A stretch of 64,000 bases of DNA from Cellulophaga sp. Hel_I_12 (GCF_000799565.1 NZ_JUHB01000001.1:3537501-3601500), one strand, 5' to 3'. Shown: positions 9,733-21,100, counted from the first letter of the stretch. Translations and numbers: made by a program. Notes: generated from the letters alone by a model not told the origin.

Positions 9733-12700
9733 ATGGCTAGACAAAGAGATAATAACACAATTAAAAGGTTCGATAAAATTTCAATAGGCTTGGCCTCACC
9801 AGAATCAATCCTGGCAGAATCAAGAGGAGAAGTTTTAAAACCTGAAACTATAAATTATAGAACGCACAAACCAGAGCGTGACGGTCTTTTTTGTGAGCGA
9901 ATTTTTGGCCCCGTAAAAGATTACGAATGTGCTTGTGGTAAATACAAGAGAATTCGGTACCGCGGAATCGTTTGTGACCGTTGTGGTGTAGAGGTTACGG
10001 AAAAGAAAGTACGTAGAGATAGAGTAGGTCACATTAATTTGGTGGTGCCTGTAGCTCATATTTGGTATTTCCGTTCTTTACCAAACAAAATAGGATACTT
10101 GTTAGGCTTACCGTCTAAGAAGTTAGATATGATTATTTATTATGAGCGTTATGTGGTTATTCAACCAGGTATCGCGAAGGGTCCTGAAGGAGAAGAAATC
10201 AATAAAATGGATTTCTTAACTGAAGAGGAATATTTAAACATATTAGAATCTGTTCCTGTTGAAAATCAATATTTAGAAGATACAGACCCAAATAAGTTTA
10301 TTGCTAAAATGGGTGCTGAATGTTTGATTGATATTTTAGCACGTATCGATTTAGATGTATTGTCGTATGAATTAAGACATAAGGCAAATACGGAAACCTC
10401 TAAACAACGTAAAACAGAAGCTTTAAAAAGACTTCAAGTAGTGGAGTCTTTGAGAGAATCTCAAGAAAATAGGGAAAACAGACCTGAGTGGATGATTATG
10501 AAAGTAATCCCCGTTATTCCACCAGAATTACGTCCTCTTGTGCCTTTAGATGGTGGTCGTTTTGCAACTTCAGATTTAAATGATTTATACCGAAGAGTTA
10601 TTATTCGTAACAACCGACTTAAAAGATTGGTTGAGATAAAAGCTCCGGAAGTAATTCTTAGAAACGAGAAGCGTATGCTTCAAGAATCTGTAGATTCTTT
10701 ATTCGATAACACAAGAAAAGCATCTGCGGTTAAAACAGAATCAAACAGACCATTAAAGTCACTTTCTGATTCTTTAAAAGGAAAACAGGGTCGTTTCCGT
10801 CAAAACTTACTAGGTAAGCGTGTAGATTATTCAGCACGTTCGGTAATTGTTGTAGGGCCAGAATTAAAATTATTTGAATGTGGTCTTCCTAAAGACATGG
10901 CTGCTGAATTATACAAACCTTTTATCATTCGTAAGTTGATAGAAAGAGGTATTGTAAAAACAGTAAAGTCTGCTAAGAAGATTATAGATAAAAAAGAACC
11001 AGTTGTCTGGGATATTTTAGAAAATGTATTAAAAGGGCACCCCGTTTTATTAAACCGTGCTCCTACATTACACCGTTTGGGTATCCAAGCATTTCAACCT
11101 AAATTAATTGAAGGTAAAGCAATTCGTTTACATCCATTGGTATGTACTGCATTTAATGCGGATTTTGATGGGGATCAAATGGCGGTGCATTTGCCTCTTG
11201 GACCAGAAGCTATTTTAGAATGTCAATTATTAATGTTGGCATCTCACAATATCTTAAACCCTGCGAACGGTTCGCCAATTACGGTACCTTCTCAGGATAT
11301 GGTTTTAGGTCTGTATTATATGACCAAAGAGCGTAAATCTACACCAGAAGTTCCTGTAAAGGGTGAAGGCTTAACCTTCTATTCTTACGAAGAGGTTGTT
11401 ATTGCTCATAACGAAGGCATGGTAGATTTGAATGCTGGTATTAAAGTTAGAGCAAAAGACTTTAACGAAGCAGGAGAATTAGTAAATCAAATTATACCAA
11501 CAACAGTTGGTAGAGTATTGTTTAATATTATGGTGCCAGAACAGGCAGGATATATTAACGATGTATTAAATAAAAAATCTTTAAGAGATATTATTGGTAA
11601 AATATTAGAAGTAACTGATGTTCCTACCACAGGTGATTTCTTAGATAAGATTAAAACTATGGGGTATGAATTTGCTTTTAGAGGTGGATTGTCCTTTAGT
11701 TTAGGAGATATTATTATCCCGCCAGAAAAGCAAACCATGATCGATGATGCTAACGGTCAAGTTGAAGGAATTATGACCAATTACAACATGGGTCTTATCA
11801 CCAACAACGAGCGTTACAATCAGGTAATTGATGTTTGGACTTCAACAAACGCACAGTTGACCGAATTGGCAATGAAGCGTATTAGAGAAGATCAACAAGG
11901 ATTCAACTCGGTGTATATGATGCTTGATTCTGGAGCAAGGGGTTCTAAAGAACAAATTCGTCAGTTAACCGGTATGCGTGGTTTAATGGCTAAGCCTAAA
12001 AAATCAACTGCTGGTGGTGGTGAAATTATTGAAAACCCAATTTTATCGAACTTTAAAGAAGGTTTATCTATTCTTGAATACTTTATTTCTACACACGGTG
12101 CACGTAAAGGACTTGCAGATACCGCTTTAAAAACTGCGGATGCTGGATACTTAACACGTCGTTTGGTAGATGTATCTCAAGATGTGATTATCAATACTGA
12201 AGACTGTGGAACCTTAAGAGGTATTGAAGTTGAAGCTTTAAAGAAAAACGAAGAAATTGTAGAATCTTTAGGAGAGAGAATTTTAGGTAGAGTTTCTTTA
12301 CATGATGTATATAATCCTTTAACCGAAGAATTAGTTTTAAGAGCTGGTCAAGAAATCTTAGAAGCTGATGTAAAAGTTGTTGAGGCGTCTCCGATAGAAA
12401 AAATCGAAGTGCGTTCTGCTTTAACTTGTGAAGCTGCTAAAGGTATTTGTGGTAAATGTTACGGTAGAAACCTATCGACCAATAAAATGGTTCAAAGAGG
12501 TGAGGCTGTAGGTGTTGTAGCCGCTCAGTCTATTGGAGAACCAGGTACACAGTTAACCTTAAGAACATTCCACGTGGGTGGTATTGCAGGTAACATCTCT
12601 GAAGATAGCAAGTTAAATGCGAAATTCGCTGGTATTGCAGAAATCGAAGATTTAAGGACAGTTACTTCTGCGGATAGCGAAGGTAATGCGGCTGAAATTG

Positions 12701-14031
12701 TAATTTCTAGAACATCGGAGATTAAAGTAGTTGATGCTAAAACTGGAATTACTTTAAGTACCAATAACATTCCTTACGGTTCACAGTTATTTATTAAGAA
12801 TGGTGCTAAAGTAACGAAAGATCAAGTAATTTGTCAATGGGATCCTTATAACGGAGTAATTGTTTCTGAATTTCCAGGTAAAATTGCTTACGAGAATATT
12901 GATCAGGGGGTTACGTATCAAGTAGAAATTGATGAACAAACAGGTTTTCAAGAAAAGGTTATTTCTGAATCTAGAAACAAAAAACTAATACCAACTTTAC
13001 TTATTATGAACAGTAAAGATGAAGTATTACGTTCATACAATTTACCGGTTGGATCACATATTATGGTCGATGACGGCGACAAAATTAAAGAAGGTAAAAT
13101 CTTAGTTAAGATTCCACGCAAGTCTGCTAAATCAGGAGATATTACGGGTGGTCTTCCAAGAGTTACTGAACTTTTTGAAGCTCGTAATCCATCAAACCCT
13201 GCTGTAGTTTCTGAAATTGATGGTGTAGTTTCTTTTGGTAAGATAAAAAGAGGTAACCGTGAGATTATCATAGAATCTAAATTAGGAGAGATTAAGAAAT
13301 ACTTGGTTAAACTTTCAAATCAAATATTAGTTCAGGAAAACGATTATGTGCGTGCTGGTATGCCATTATCTGATGGGTCAGTGACTCCAGAAGATATTTT
13401 AGCCATCAAAGGGCCATCTGCGGTGCAACAATATTTGGTGAACGAAGTTCAAGAAGTATATCGTTTACAAGGTGTGAAAATTAACGATAAGCATTTTGAG
13501 GTAGTCGTACGTCAAATGATGCGTAAAGTTAGAATTCAAGATCCAGGAGATACAATTTTCTTAGAAAATCAGTTGGCGCATAAAGACGATTTTATTACAG
13601 AAAACGATGAAATTTTCGGTAAAAAAGTGGTTGTTGAAGTAGGAGAATCTGCTAATTTAAAAGCGGGTCAAATTATTTCAGCACGTCAATTAAGAGATGA
13701 AAATTCTATATTACGTCGAAATGACAAAGCTTTAGTAGAAGCTAGAGATGCTGTTGCAGCTACTGCAACGCCAATACTGCAAGGTATTACTCGTGCTTCA
13801 CTACAAACGAAGTCATTCATATCTGCGGCATCATTCCAAGAAACGACTAAAGTATTGAACGAAGCAGCGGTTGCTGGTAAGATCGATGATTTAGAAGGAT
13901 TGAAAGAGAATGTTATTGTTGGGCATAAAATCCCAGCAGGAACAGGTATGAGAGACTATGATAGTATTATTGTAGGTTCTAAAGAAGAGTATAACGAGAT
14001 TATGGCTCGCAAAGAAGAATATAAGTTTTAA
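9733..14031 (+). CDS. rpoC: DNA-directed RNA polymerase subunit beta prime
   Basis: This 1432-residue subunit holds the catalytic centre. The N-terminal zinc ribbon C-A-C-G-K-Y-K..C-D-R-C-G, the clamp, and the active-site motif N-A-D-F-D-G-D-Q with the three Mg-binding aspartates at residues 477, 479 and 481 are all visible, as is the second zinc cluster (C..C-G-K-C-Y-G) and the bridge/trigger helices further on. The length is typical of Bacteroidota. No split or intein is seen. Confidence 0.98.
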   Translation: MARQRDNNTIKRFDKISIGLASPESILAESRGEVLKPETINYRTHKPERDGLFCERIFGPVKDYECACGKYKRIRYRGIVCDRCGVEVTEKKVRRDRVGHINLVVPVAHIWYFRSLPNKIGYLLGLPSKKLDMIIYYERYVVIQPGIAKGPEGEEINKMDFLTEEEYLNILESVPVENQYLEDTDPNKFIAKMGAECLIDILARIDLDVLSYELRHKANTETSKQRKTEALKRLQVVESLRESQENRENRPEWMIMKVIPVIPPELRPLVPLDGGRFATSDLNDLYRRVIIRNNRLKRLVEIKAPEVILRNEKRMLQESVDSLFDNTRKASAVKTESNRPLKSLSDSLKGKQGRFRQNLLGKRVDYSARSVIVVGPELKLFECGLPKDMAAELYKPFIIRKLIERGIVKTVKSAKKIIDKKEPVVWDILENVLKGHPVLLNRAPTLHRLGIQAFQPKLIEGKAIRLHPLVCTAFNADFDGDQMAVHLPLGPEAILECQLLMLASHNILNPANGSPITVPSQDMVLGLYYMTKERKSTPEVPVKGEGLTFYSYEEVVIAHNEGMVDLNAGIKVRAKDFNEAGELVNQIIPTTVGRVLFNIMVPEQAGYINDVLNKKSLRDIIGKILEVTDVPTTGDFLDKIKTMGYEFAFRGGLSFSLGDIIIPPEKQTMIDDANGQVEGIMTNYNMGLITNNERYNQVIDVWTSTNAQLTELAMKRIREDQQGFNSVYMMLDSGARGSKEQIRQLTGMRGLMAKPKKSTAGGGEIIENPILSNFKEGLSILEYFISTHGARKGLADTALKTADAGYLTRRLVDVSQDVIINTEDCGTLRGIEVEALKKNEEIVESLGERILGRVSLHDVYNPLTEELVLRAGQEILEADVKVVEASPIEKIEVRSALTCEAAKGICGKCYGRNLSTNKMVQRGEAVGVVAAQSIGEPGTQLTLRTFHVGGIAGNISEDSKLNAKFAGIAEIEDLRTVTSADSEGNAAEIVISRTSEIKVVDAKTGITLSTNNIPYGSQLFIKNGAKVTKDQVICQWDPYNGVIVSEFPGKIAYENIDQGVTYQVEIDEQTGFQEKVISESRNKKLIPTLLIMNSKDEVLRSYNLPVGSHIMVDDGDKIKEGKILVKIPRKSAKSGDITGGLPRVTELFEARNPSNPAVVSEIDGVVSFGKIKRGNREIIIESKLGEIKKYLVKLSNQILVQENDYVRAGMPLSDGSVTPEDILAIKGPSAVQQYLVNEVQEVYRLQGVKINDKHFEVVVRQMMRKVRIQDPGDTIFLENQLAHKDDFITENDEIFGKKVVVEVGESANLKAGQIISARQLRDENSILRRNDKALVEARDAVAATATPILQGITRASLQTKSFISAASFQETTKVLNEAAVAGKIDDLEGLKENVIVGHKIPAGTGMRDYDSIIVGSKEEYNEIMARKEEYKF

Positions 14032-14042
14032 GTATAGTTTTC

Positions 14043-14351
14043 ATGAGTGATCAAAAACAACAGAATCAAATAAATATTGAGTTAGATGAAAAAACGGCTG
14101 AGGGAATATATTCGAACTTAGCAATCATTAATCATTCAGTATCTGAATTTGTAGTTGATTTTATTAGTATGATGCCAGGAGCACCAAAAGCAAAAGTGAA
14201 GAGTAGAATTGTATTGACACCTCAACACGCTAAAAAGTTCTTGAAGGCATTAAGTGATAACGTCAATCGTTTTGAAAAAGCCCATGGTACTATTAAAGAC
14301 TATGAACAACCTCCGTTACCCATGAATTTTGGGCCAACAGGAGAAGCATAA
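14043..14351 (+). CDS. DUF3467 family protein behind rpoC
   Basis: This 102-residue protein is recognised by family pattern: the acidic start N-I-E-L-D-E-K-T-A-E-G-I-Y-S-N-L-A, the central H-S-x-S-E-F-V-V-D-F-I-S-M-M-P-G and L-T-P-Q-H-A-K-K-F-L-K-A-L. No function is established that I know of. It starts 11 bases after rpoC and is followed by a strong terminator, so it is the last gene of the rpoBC operon. This linkage suggests a role near transcription, which is inference only. Confidence 0.85.
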   Translation: MSDQKQQNQINIELDEKTAEGIYSNLAIINHSVSEFVVDFISMMPGAPKAKVKSRIVLTPQHAKKFLKALSDNVNRFEKAHGTIKDYEQPPLPMNFGPTGEA

Positions 14352-14354
14352 TTA

Positions 14355-14388
14355 AAAAATCCCGAAGTAAATTTACTTCGGGATTTTT
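14355..14388 (+). terminator. Palindromic terminator ending the rpoBC operon
   Basis: A perfect 34-base palindrome, with left arm 14355-14371 and right arm 14372-14388, centres on GTAAATTTAC and has a CCCGAAG/CTTCGGG core flanked by A and T runs. It could terminate in both directions. Confidence 0.9.
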
Positions 14389-14654
14389 GTTTTATGGAGT
14401 CACTTTTTTTAGTAAACTTAAAAAGCGTAGCGAACAGTGGTATCGCAACTGAGTTGTGAAAATAAAAAATACATTATTTTTTTAGGTCTAACTACACTCA
14501 TCTGAGGGCTAATGCTCTGCGAGGTATATCATAATGAGGCCATACCAGCTTCAAATTGTTTCATTGTTTTTATATGAAGTTGATGTATGAAACGGTGCAG
14601 CAGCTTAGAATTTAATAGCAAAAAAGCAGGAAACAAAATCAAAAAAAATAATTT
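14389..14654. other. Unexplained spacer between rpoC operon and heptamer array
   Basis: These 266 bases hold no credible gene. A plus-strand frame (14587-14853) runs through the repeat array and the end of the peptidase gene, and its product is repeat-derived, so I do not call it. A small inverted repeat GGTAT/ATACC occurs near 14522-14547. The stretch could be a decayed gene, but nothing identifiable is left. Confidence 0.4.
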
Positions 14655-14743
14655 TGCTTACTGCTTACTGCTTACTGCTTACTGCTTACTGCTTACTGCT
14701 TACTGCTTACTGCTTACTGCTTACTGCTTACTGCTTACTGCTT
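14655..14743. repeat. Tandem heptamer array, unit TGCTTAC, 12 full copies
   Basis: The unit TGCTTAC repeats without a single error from 14655 to 14738, followed by five more bases of the unit (TGCTT). On the other strand the unit reads GTAAGCA. The array ends at the base next to the TGA stop codon of the S9 peptidase gene on the minus strand (stop at 14744-14746). The perfect identity of all copies points to recent slippage or active copy-number change. Confidence 0.95.
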
Positions 14744-17191
14744 TCAGTTTTTTCCCATCACTGGAACCTCTATTTTGTTCTCTTCAGGTGCTTTTAAATA
14801 TTTCTCTAACCATTGGTCTTGTTCCCAAAGCAGATGTAAAATACTTTCTTTAGCTCTATAGCCATGACTTTCTTTAGGAAGCATCACTAATCGAGCGGTT
14901 GCACCTAGGCCCTTTAAGGCGTTAAAGTAACGCTCGCTTTGCATAGGATACGTACCTGAGTTATTATCGGCTTCACCATGAACAAGTAGTAAGGGTGTTT
15001 TCATTTTTTCGGCATTCATAAAAGGAGACATCCCGTTGTAAACTTCAGGAGCTTCCCAGTAATTGCGCTCTTCGCTCTGAAAACCAAATGGGGTAAGGGT
15101 TCTGTTATATGCACCGCTTCTGGCAATACCCGCAGCAAATAAATCAGAATGTGATAGCAAATTCGCTACCATAAAAGCTCCGTAGCTATGACCACCAACA
15201 GCCACTTTTTTTCTATCGATATATCCTAAATCATCCACGGCATCAATAGCTGCCTTTGCATTGGCGACTAATTGCTTTCTGAAGGTATCATTAGGCTGTG
15301 CATCTTTTTCTCCAATAATTGGGAAAGCAGCATCGTCTAAAACCACATAACCTTTAGTAACCCAATAAATAGGAGAGCCCCAAGATGGGAAAGTAAATTC
15401 ATTTGGGTTTTGTGTATTTTGAGAAGCGCTATTTTTGTCTTTATACTCTCTAGGGTATGCCCATAAAATCATTGGTTTCTTTTCTTTTTTAGCCTTGTCG
15501 TAACCCACGGGTAGATATAAAGTTCCTGTGAGTTCTAAACCATCATCTCTTTTATAGGTTATCACTTCTTTTTGAATAGTACTAAGGCTTTTAAATGGAT
15601 TTTCGAAAAAGCTAAGTTGCTTGGTGGCTTTCTTATTTTTTAAACTTTTGTAGTAATAATTAGGGTATTCGCTTTTTGATTCAATACGAACTAGAAGTTG
15701 ATCTTCCTCTGGATCATATTCCATTAAAGACTCCTTTTTATTTGGAATATTTGAGGTGTACAAGCGTTTGGTTTCATAATTCTCGAGATTCATTTGATCT
15801 ACAAATGGAAACTGCCCATTTTCAGTATACCCATCCCCAGTTAAAAAAACAGTATTATCACTTACCACTAGTGTGTTTATGCCATATTGGTTTCTTTTGG
15901 TTACAAAGTTTCCTGGATCACTATATACATCTTGGTAATTTCTATCAGAAATTATTTTAGGAGCTTTGGTGGCATCAGAAGGATCAAAAATATAGGATTT
16001 CGTATTTCTATCATTCCACCATCTATCATAGGCGATAGCTGTATTATCTGTACCCCATTGAATACCACTAAATCTATTTTTAGTTTTCAATATGCTTTTT
16101 CCCTTTCCATCAAAAGGAGCATCTAGTTGAAACACTTCATCTCTATAGGCTACCTTATTCTCAGGATCTCCACCATCTAATACTTGGGCGTAAATTAAAG
16201 TAGCAGGTTTGTCGCCTCTCCAGCTTAAATCTCGCATACCCATGCGTTCAGCCATAAATCCTTTAGGTAAGTCTTCAATTAAAGGTACTTCAAGAATTTG
16301 ATTGACTAAGCTTCCGTCTTTCTTATAAATAGAAGTGCTCGACGGAAACCTACCGTAAGTAACTAGGTAGGAAAATGGCTTTTTTAAAGTCACTATCATG
16401 GCATATTCGCCATCAGGAGAAAAACTTACAGAAGTGTACATATCAGCGTCTTTCCACTTGGTACTGTTTCCAGTTAGATCTACTTGATACAATTCGGAAT
16501 GTGCTAATTGTTCAAAATTGAACTCGTCGTTGGGGTTTTTAAGTAAATCTTGGTAGGTTCTGTTTTGAGCCTCCTTACCGTCATTAGAAGAAATTGTAGG
16601 TCCTTGAGGAACCGATTCATCGGCGTTAATTAGTGCCTTTCTATTTTTTGGGAGCATTTTTACTAAAATAGATTGGCCGTCTTTGAACCAATTCATAACA
16701 TCACCTAAATTTGCATTAACCGTAGCCTCTGTGATTTTTTTTACGGTCGCTGTTTTTAGGTCTAATACCCAAACTTCAACACCGTTTTCGGTGGTATTGG
16801 TAACGGCTACTTTCGACTGATCCGGCGAAAAATTTAGATTGGCAATTCTTGGATTTTCTGGAAGTCCAGTAATACTTTTAGCCTCTTTGTCTCTTGGCGC
16901 CTTAATTTTAATATCGTTGTAATAATTTGTTCTACTGCCGATGTTTGTTTTTGGATTGATTCTTAAACCAGCTAAACGCAATTCGGTTTCAGAAAGTTCG
17001 GCCATTGTTTTGTAAGTATCACGATACAACATAAGCATATATTCACCGTCATCCGTTATGATGACTGATGGTGCAAGCGGCGCATTAACTAAATCTAAAA
17101 TTTCTTTTGATGGTTTTTGATAGCCTAGATTTTCTTGTGAAAAACCGATAGCTACAAAAAAGAGTAGGAGTAAAGTAAAAAGTTTTTTCAT
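14744..17191 (-). CDS. Secreted prolyl oligopeptidase family (S9) peptidase
   Basis: This 815-residue protein starts with a Sec signal peptide ([16 protein letters not shown]). A long N-terminal beta-propeller region with repeated S-P-D/S-F-S-P-D blades precedes the alpha/beta hydrolase domain. The catalytic triad is Ser669 in G-H-S-Y-G-A-F, Asp742 in H-G-E-A-D-N-N and His776 in S-H-G-Y. Relatives are dipeptidyl or acylaminoacyl peptidases and glutamyl endopeptidase-like enzymes that degrade peptides in the periplasm. The gene stands alone, convergent with the rpoBC operon, and its stop codon touches a heptamer array. Confidence 0.9.
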   Translation of the reverse strand: MKKLFTLLLLFFVAIGFSQENLGYQKPSKEILDLVNAPLAPSVIITDDGEYMLMLYRDTYKTMAELSETELRLAGLRINPKTNIGSRTNYYNDIKIKAPRDKEAKSITGLPENPRIANLNFSPDQSKVAVTNTTENGVEVWVLDLKTATVKKITEATVNANLGDVMNWFKDGQSILVKMLPKNRKALINADESVPQGPTISSNDGKEAQNRTYQDLLKNPNDEFNFEQLAHSELYQVDLTGNSTKWKDADMYTSVSFSPDGEYAMIVTLKKPFSYLVTYGRFPSSTSIYKKDGSLVNQILEVPLIEDLPKGFMAERMGMRDLSWRGDKPATLIYAQVLDGGDPENKVAYRDEVFQLDAPFDGKGKSILKTKNRFSGIQWGTDNTAIAYDRWWNDRNTKSYIFDPSDATKAPKIISDRNYQDVYSDPGNFVTKRNQYGINTLVVSDNTVFLTGDGYTENGQFPFVDQMNLENYETKRLYTSNIPNKKESLMEYDPEEDQLLVRIESKSEYPNYYYKSLKNKKATKQLSFFENPFKSLSTIQKEVITYKRDDGLELTGTLYLPVGYDKAKKEKKPMILWAYPREYKDKNSASQNTQNPNEFTFPSWGSPIYWVTKGYVVLDDAAFPIIGEKDAQPNDTFRKQLVANAKAAIDAVDDLGYIDRKKVAVGGHSYGAFMVANLLSHSDLFAAGIARSGAYNRTLTPFGFQSEERNYWEAPEVYNGMSPFMNAEKMKTPLLLVHGEADNNSGTYPMQSERYFNALKGLGATARLVMLPKESHGYRAKESILHLLWEQDQWLEKYLKAPEENKIEVPVMGKN

Positions 17192-17387
17192 GAGTGTTTC
17201 ATATAAGTGTTAAACATAAATTTATCTTACAATGTACATAAAAAACCTCTAAAAAATGTAAATTTGATAAGAGAATGTCGATGACCTGCGGCTTAAATTA
17301 CTTATAAAAATATCTTAATTAAAGCTATAAGTTTTATTTAATTCGTAGCTTTATTTTAATCAAACTAAATTTATCTAAAAAAACAGT

Positions 17388-18398
17388 ATGTACAATTCAA
17401 AGATTACGGGATTAGGCTATTATGTTCCTGAAAATATTGTTACGAATGAAGACCTGTCTAAAGTAATGGAAACCGACGATGCTTGGATTCAAGAAAGAAC
17501 AGGTATCCAAGAAAGAAGACATGTAGTAAAAGGCGATGGTGATACCACAACATCTATGGGAGTTAAGGCAGCAAAAATTGCCATAGAACGTTCTGGTTTA
17601 GATAAAGACGATATTGACTTTATTGTTTTTGCAACCTTGAGTCCTGATTATTACTTTCCAGGCCCCGGAGTTTTGGTGCAACGCGACCTTGATATAAAAA
17701 CCATTGGAGCCCTTGATATTAGAAATCAGTGTTCGGGTTTTGTTTATGGAATTTCCGTAGCTGATCAATACATAAAATCAGGAATGTATAAAAATATCCT
17801 AGTTATAGGCTCTGAACTTCACTCACATGGCTTGGATATGACTACGAGAGGAAGAGGCGTTTCTGTTATTTTTGGAGATGGTGCAGGAGCTGCGGTTTTA
17901 AGTCGAGAAGAAGATAACTCAAAAGGAATTTTATCAACGCATTTACATTCTGAAGGGCAGCATGCTGAAGAGCTTTCTCTGATAGCACCCGGAATGGGAA
18001 AAAGATGGGTGAATGATATTCTCGCAGATAACGATCCTAATGATGAGTCTTATTTTCCTTACATGAACGGTCAATTTGTTTTTAAAAATGCGGTAGTGCG
18101 TTTTAGTGAGGTAATTATGGAAGGTCTTTCAGCTAATAACTTAAGCGCTAAGGATATCAATATGTTGGTGCCACATCAGGCTAATTTGAGAATTTCACAA
18201 TTTATTCAAAAGAAATTTGGACTTCAAGATGACCAGGTGTTTAACAACATTATGAAATATGGAAATACCACAGCAGCATCGATTCCTATAGCCCTGACAG
18301 AGGCATGGGAACAAGGTAAAATTAAAGACGGTGATGTAGTCGTTTTAGCTGCTTTTGGTAGCGGTTTTACTTGGGGCAGTGTTATTATGAAATGGTAG
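17388..18398 (+). CDS. 3-oxoacyl-ACP synthase III (FabH-like)
   Basis: The 336-residue thiolase-fold enzyme has the complete FabH triad: Cys115 in R-N-Q-C-S-G-F, His263 in V-P-H-Q-A-N and Asn293 in Y-G-N-T-T-A-A-S. Such enzymes condense an acyl-CoA starter with malonyl-ACP. The N-terminal I-T-G-L-G-Y-Y-V-P-E and R-T-G-I-x-E-R-R motifs are typical. It is not next to other fatty acid genes, so it may be a paralogue for branched or special starters rather than the main FabH. Confidence 0.88.
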   Translation: MYNSKITGLGYYVPENIVTNEDLSKVMETDDAWIQERTGIQERRHVVKGDGDTTTSMGVKAAKIAIERSGLDKDDIDFIVFATLSPDYYFPGPGVLVQRDLDIKTIGALDIRNQCSGFVYGISVADQYIKSGMYKNILVIGSELHSHGLDMTTRGRGVSVIFGDGAGAAVLSREEDNSKGILSTHLHSEGQHAEELSLIAPGMGKRWVNDILADNDPNDESYFPYMNGQFVFKNAVVRFSEVIMEGLSANNLSAKDINMLVPHQANLRISQFIQKKFGLQDDQVFNNIMKYGNTTAASIPIALTEAWEQGKIKDGDVVVLAAFGSGFTWGSVIMKW

Positions 18399-18418
18399 CT
18401 TGGTACTATAAAAAAACA

Positions 18419-18442
18419 AGACCCCAAATACTATTGGGGTCT
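18419..18442 (+). terminator. Terminator after the FabH-like gene
   Basis: AGACCCCAA (18419-18427) pairs with TTGGGGTCT (18434-18442) and is followed by a T-rich stretch (CTATTTTA), about 20 bases behind the stop codon. Confidence 0.8.
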
Positions 18443-18504
18443 CTATTTTATCATCATTAAGTTACACGAATTAAACACTATACATATATTGCAGAATTGA
18501 TAAG

Positions 18505-18867
18505 ATGAAGAAAACTCTTGTGATAGGTGCTTCCTTAAAACCTGAAAGATACAGCTACATTGCTATCAAAAGACTAGTAGAAAAATCAATCGAAACTCAA
18601 GCTTTTGGTGTAAAGGAAGGCCTTGTATTTGGCGTACAGATAAAAACAAACTTTAAGGATTTTCACGATATACACACGGTTACTTTATACCTAAACCCAA
18701 AAAGGCAAGTAGCCTATTACAAACAAATCATAAGTTTAAATCCCAAAAGAATTATTTTTAATCCAGGAACTGAAAACCCTGAATTTTATACCTTGTTAAA
18801 AGACAACGGGATACAAGTGGAAATAGCATGTACCCTGGTGTTATTAGCAACCCATCAGTATGGATAG
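18505..18867 (+). CDS. CoA-binding domain protein (YccU-like)
   Basis: This 120-residue single-domain protein has a Rossmann start T-L-V-I-G-A-S-L-K-P-E-R-Y-S and ends in the family-typical Y-L-N-P-K-R-Q..I-I-F-N-P-G-T-E-N-P-E-F and A-C-T-L-V-L-L. It resembles stand-alone CoA-binding proteins related to the N-terminal domain of succinyl-CoA synthetase alpha. The physiological role is unknown. It stands just upstream of recR, which has its own promoter. Confidence 0.8.
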   Translation: MKKTLVIGASLKPERYSYIAIKRLVEKSIETQAFGVKEGLVFGVQIKTNFKDFHDIHTVTLYLNPKRQVAYYKQIISLNPKRIIFNPGTENPEFYTLLKDNGIQVEIACTLVLLATHQYG

Positions 18868-18880
18868 TTTTTAAGATTTT

Positions 18881-18915
18881 TTTGTAAAATTAAATCGTAT
18901 AAAATCGTAATTTTG
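18881..18915 (+). promoter_or_regulatory. Promoter of recR
   Basis: TTTG at 18881-18884 and TAATTTTG at 18908-18915 form a Bacteroidota -33/-7 pair with 23 bases between. The ATG of recR is only five bases after the -7 box, so the transcript would be nearly leaderless. Confidence 0.6.
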
Positions 18916-18920
18916 AACTT

Positions 18921-19541
18921 ATGGAATTTTCTTCAAAATTATTAGAAAATGCGGTTTATGAAATTTCGCAATTGCCAGGAATTGGTAAACGAACAGCTTT
19001 GCGTTTAGCGCTGCATTTATTAAAACAACCTACCGCACAAACCGAAAGACTTACAGGAGCATTAGAAAACTTAAGAAATAATATTAAATTCTGTAGCAGC
19101 TGTCACAATATTTCTGATGTGCTTCTATGTGAAATTTGTTCTAATCCCAAAAGAGATGAAACTATTGTGTGTGTTGTCGAAGACATAAGAGATGTTATGG
19201 CCATAGAAAACACAGGACAATTTAGAGGTTTATATCACGTTTTAGGAGGTAAAATATCTCCGATGGAGTGTGTGGGGCCACAAGATTTGACGATCAAATC
19301 ACTGGTTGAAAAGGCAAAGCAGGGTAAAATAAACGAGTTGATATTTGCATTAAGTTCAACCATGGAAGGCGACACCACTAATTTCTATATCTTTAAGCAA
19401 TTAGAGCATTTAGCCATCAAAACATCGACGATTGCCAGAGGCATATCTGTAGGTGATGAATTAGAATATGCAGATGAAGTAACTTTAGGCCGTAGTATCG
19501 TAAACCGAATTCCGTTTGAAAATGCCATAAAGGCGTCCTAA
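18921..19541 (+). CDS. recR: Recombination mediator RecR
   Basis: The 206-residue protein loads RecA together with RecF and RecO during gap repair. It shows the helix-hairpin-helix ([11 protein letters not shown]), the four-cysteine zinc finger (C-S-S-C..C-E-I-C), and the Toprim domain ([14 protein letters not shown]). Length is normal. Confidence 0.97.
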   Translation: MEFSSKLLENAVYEISQLPGIGKRTALRLALHLLKQPTAQTERLTGALENLRNNIKFCSSCHNISDVLLCEICSNPKRDETIVCVVEDIRDVMAIENTGQFRGLYHVLGGKISPMECVGPQDLTIKSLVEKAKQGKINELIFALSSTMEGDTTNFYIFKQLEHLAIKTSTIARGISVGDELEYADEVTLGRSIVNRIPFENAIKAS

Positions 19542-19627
19542 AAATTATTGAAATAAATATAAGCAAAAGACGTTAATTTTAGTACTTTCGCAAAATTATA
19601 TAGTAATTAAGTATTGTTATTGTTGAT

Positions 19628-20968
19628 ATGTCAAAATTTGAATTAAAATTACCGCAAATGGGAGAGAGTGTTGCTGAGGCAACACTGACCACTTGGTTGA
19701 AAGAAGTTGGCGACACTATTGAAATGGATGAGGCTGTTTTTGAAATTGCAACAGATAAAGTAGATTCAGAGGTCCCTAGTGAAGTTGAAGGCATATTGGT
19801 AGAGAAGCTCTTTAATGTAGATGACGTAGTTGCCGTAGGACAAACCGTAGCAATTATTGAAATTAAAGAAGGCGAAACTGCACCTGTTGCAGCTAAAATA
19901 GCTACAGATGAAGCTCCAGAAGTGAAAGCTATTGAGGAAGAAATTAAGATTGTAAAGGATGCTATGGATACTCCTTCTTCAGCACCATCAAATACAGATC
20001 GTTTTTATTCTCCATTAGTTAAAAATATAGCGAAACAAGAAGGAATTTCTATCGCTGAATTAGATGCTATTTCAGGTACTGGAAATGAGGGAAGAGTAAC
20101 TAAAAATGACATTCTAGATTTTGTTGCTCACCGTACTTCGGGTCAATCAGCACCGGAAAAAAATGCTCAAGAACAGCAAAAAGTGGTTACAAATACTCCG
20201 GTAAATAAGGTCACTGAAAAACCAAATGAAGCTTCTAAACCGGCAACAATAAGCGCGAATGGGAACGAAGTTATACCCATGAGCAGAATGGGTAAACTGA
20301 TTGCTCAATATATGGTGGATAGTATTTCCACCTCGGCGCACGTTCAAAGTTTTATTGAGGTTGATGTGACCAACCTTGTTATTTGGAGAAATAAATTTAA
20401 AAATAGTTTTGAGAAACGCGAAGGGGAAAAACTAACCTTTACGCCTCTTTTTATGGAGGCTGTTGCCGTGGCTTTGAAAAAGTTTCCGATGATGAATATT
20501 TCATTAGACGGTGATACTATTATAAAGAAAAAGAATATAAATATTGGTATGGCAGCTGCTTTACCGGATGGAAATTTAATTGTTCCTGTCATTAAAAATG
20601 CGGATCAATTAAATTTGGTGGGCATGGCTAAAGCCGTAAATGATTTAGCAACGCGAAGTAGGGATAACAAACTAAAACCTGACGAGATTAAAGAAGGTAC
20701 CTATACCGTAACCAATGTAGGTACGTTTGGTAGTGTATTTGGTACTCCGATTATTAATCAGCCACAAGTGGGCATATTGGCTTTAGGAGCCATCCGCAAA
20801 GTGCCTTCGGTCATTGAAACACCAGAAGGTGATTTTATAGGTATTCGAAGCAAAATGTTTTTGTCACACAGTTATGATCACAGGGTAGTTAACGGCGCAC
20901 TTGGTGGAATGTTTGTAAAAGCTGTTGCTGATTATCTTGAAGCTTGGGATGTCAACAGGGAAGTTTAA
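19628..20968 (+). CDS. 2-oxoacid dehydrogenase E2 (dihydrolipoamide acyltransferase)
   Basis: The 446-residue protein has an N-terminal lipoyl domain with the modified lysine K44 in T-D-K-V-D-S-E, an Ala/Pro/Thr linker, a peripheral subunit-binding domain (about residues 125-165) and the C-terminal acyltransferase. The catalytic His418 lies in H-R-V-V-N-G; the usual motif is H-x-x-x-D-G, so Asn422 stands where Asp is expected. Family pattern suggests the branched-chain 2-oxoacid dehydrogenase E2, but the E1 and E3 genes are not next to it, so pyruvate or 2-oxoglutarate complexes are not excluded. Confidence 0.88.
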   Translation: MSKFELKLPQMGESVAEATLTTWLKEVGDTIEMDEAVFEIATDKVDSEVPSEVEGILVEKLFNVDDVVAVGQTVAIIEIKEGETAPVAAKIATDEAPEVKAIEEEIKIVKDAMDTPSSAPSNTDRFYSPLVKNIAKQEGISIAELDAISGTGNEGRVTKNDILDFVAHRTSGQSAPEKNAQEQQKVVTNTPVNKVTEKPNEASKPATISANGNEVIPMSRMGKLIAQYMVDSISTSAHVQSFIEVDVTNLVIWRNKFKNSFEKREGEKLTFTPLFMEAVAVALKKFPMMNISLDGDTIIKKKNINIGMAAALPDGNLIVPVIKNADQLNLVGMAKAVNDLATRSRDNKLKPDEIKEGTYTVTNVGTFGSVFGTPIINQPQVGILALGAIRKVPSVIETPEGDFIGIRSKMFLSHSYDHRVVNGALGGMFVKAVADYLEAWDVNREV

Positions 20969-20987
20969 AAATACTATGCTGTTATTT

Positions 20988-21010
20988 AAAAGCTCCATTT
21001 TGGAGCTTTT
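20988..21010 (+). terminator. Terminator after the E2 gene
   Basis: AAAAGCTCCA and TGGAGCTTTT pair around a three-base loop and continue into T-rich sequence, about 20 bases after the E2 stop codon. Confidence 0.85.
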
Positions 21011-21100
21011 TTAATTTTCAGCCCCCGCTTTTTTTTTAGTACCATGCTGCTTTTGAATTAAGAACCAAGCTACCCATTCCTTTTTAAAAAAAACAGAAAA

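Noticed and set aside
14587..14853. 88-codon open frame on the plus strand through the heptamer array
   Set aside because: Most of the product is a translation of the repeat (C-L-L-L-T-A-Y) and of the antisense of the peptidase C-terminus; no start context or homology.
15676..16126. Two open frames on the plus strand within the S9 peptidase gene
   Set aside because: They are antisense to a well-supported gene and show no protein character.
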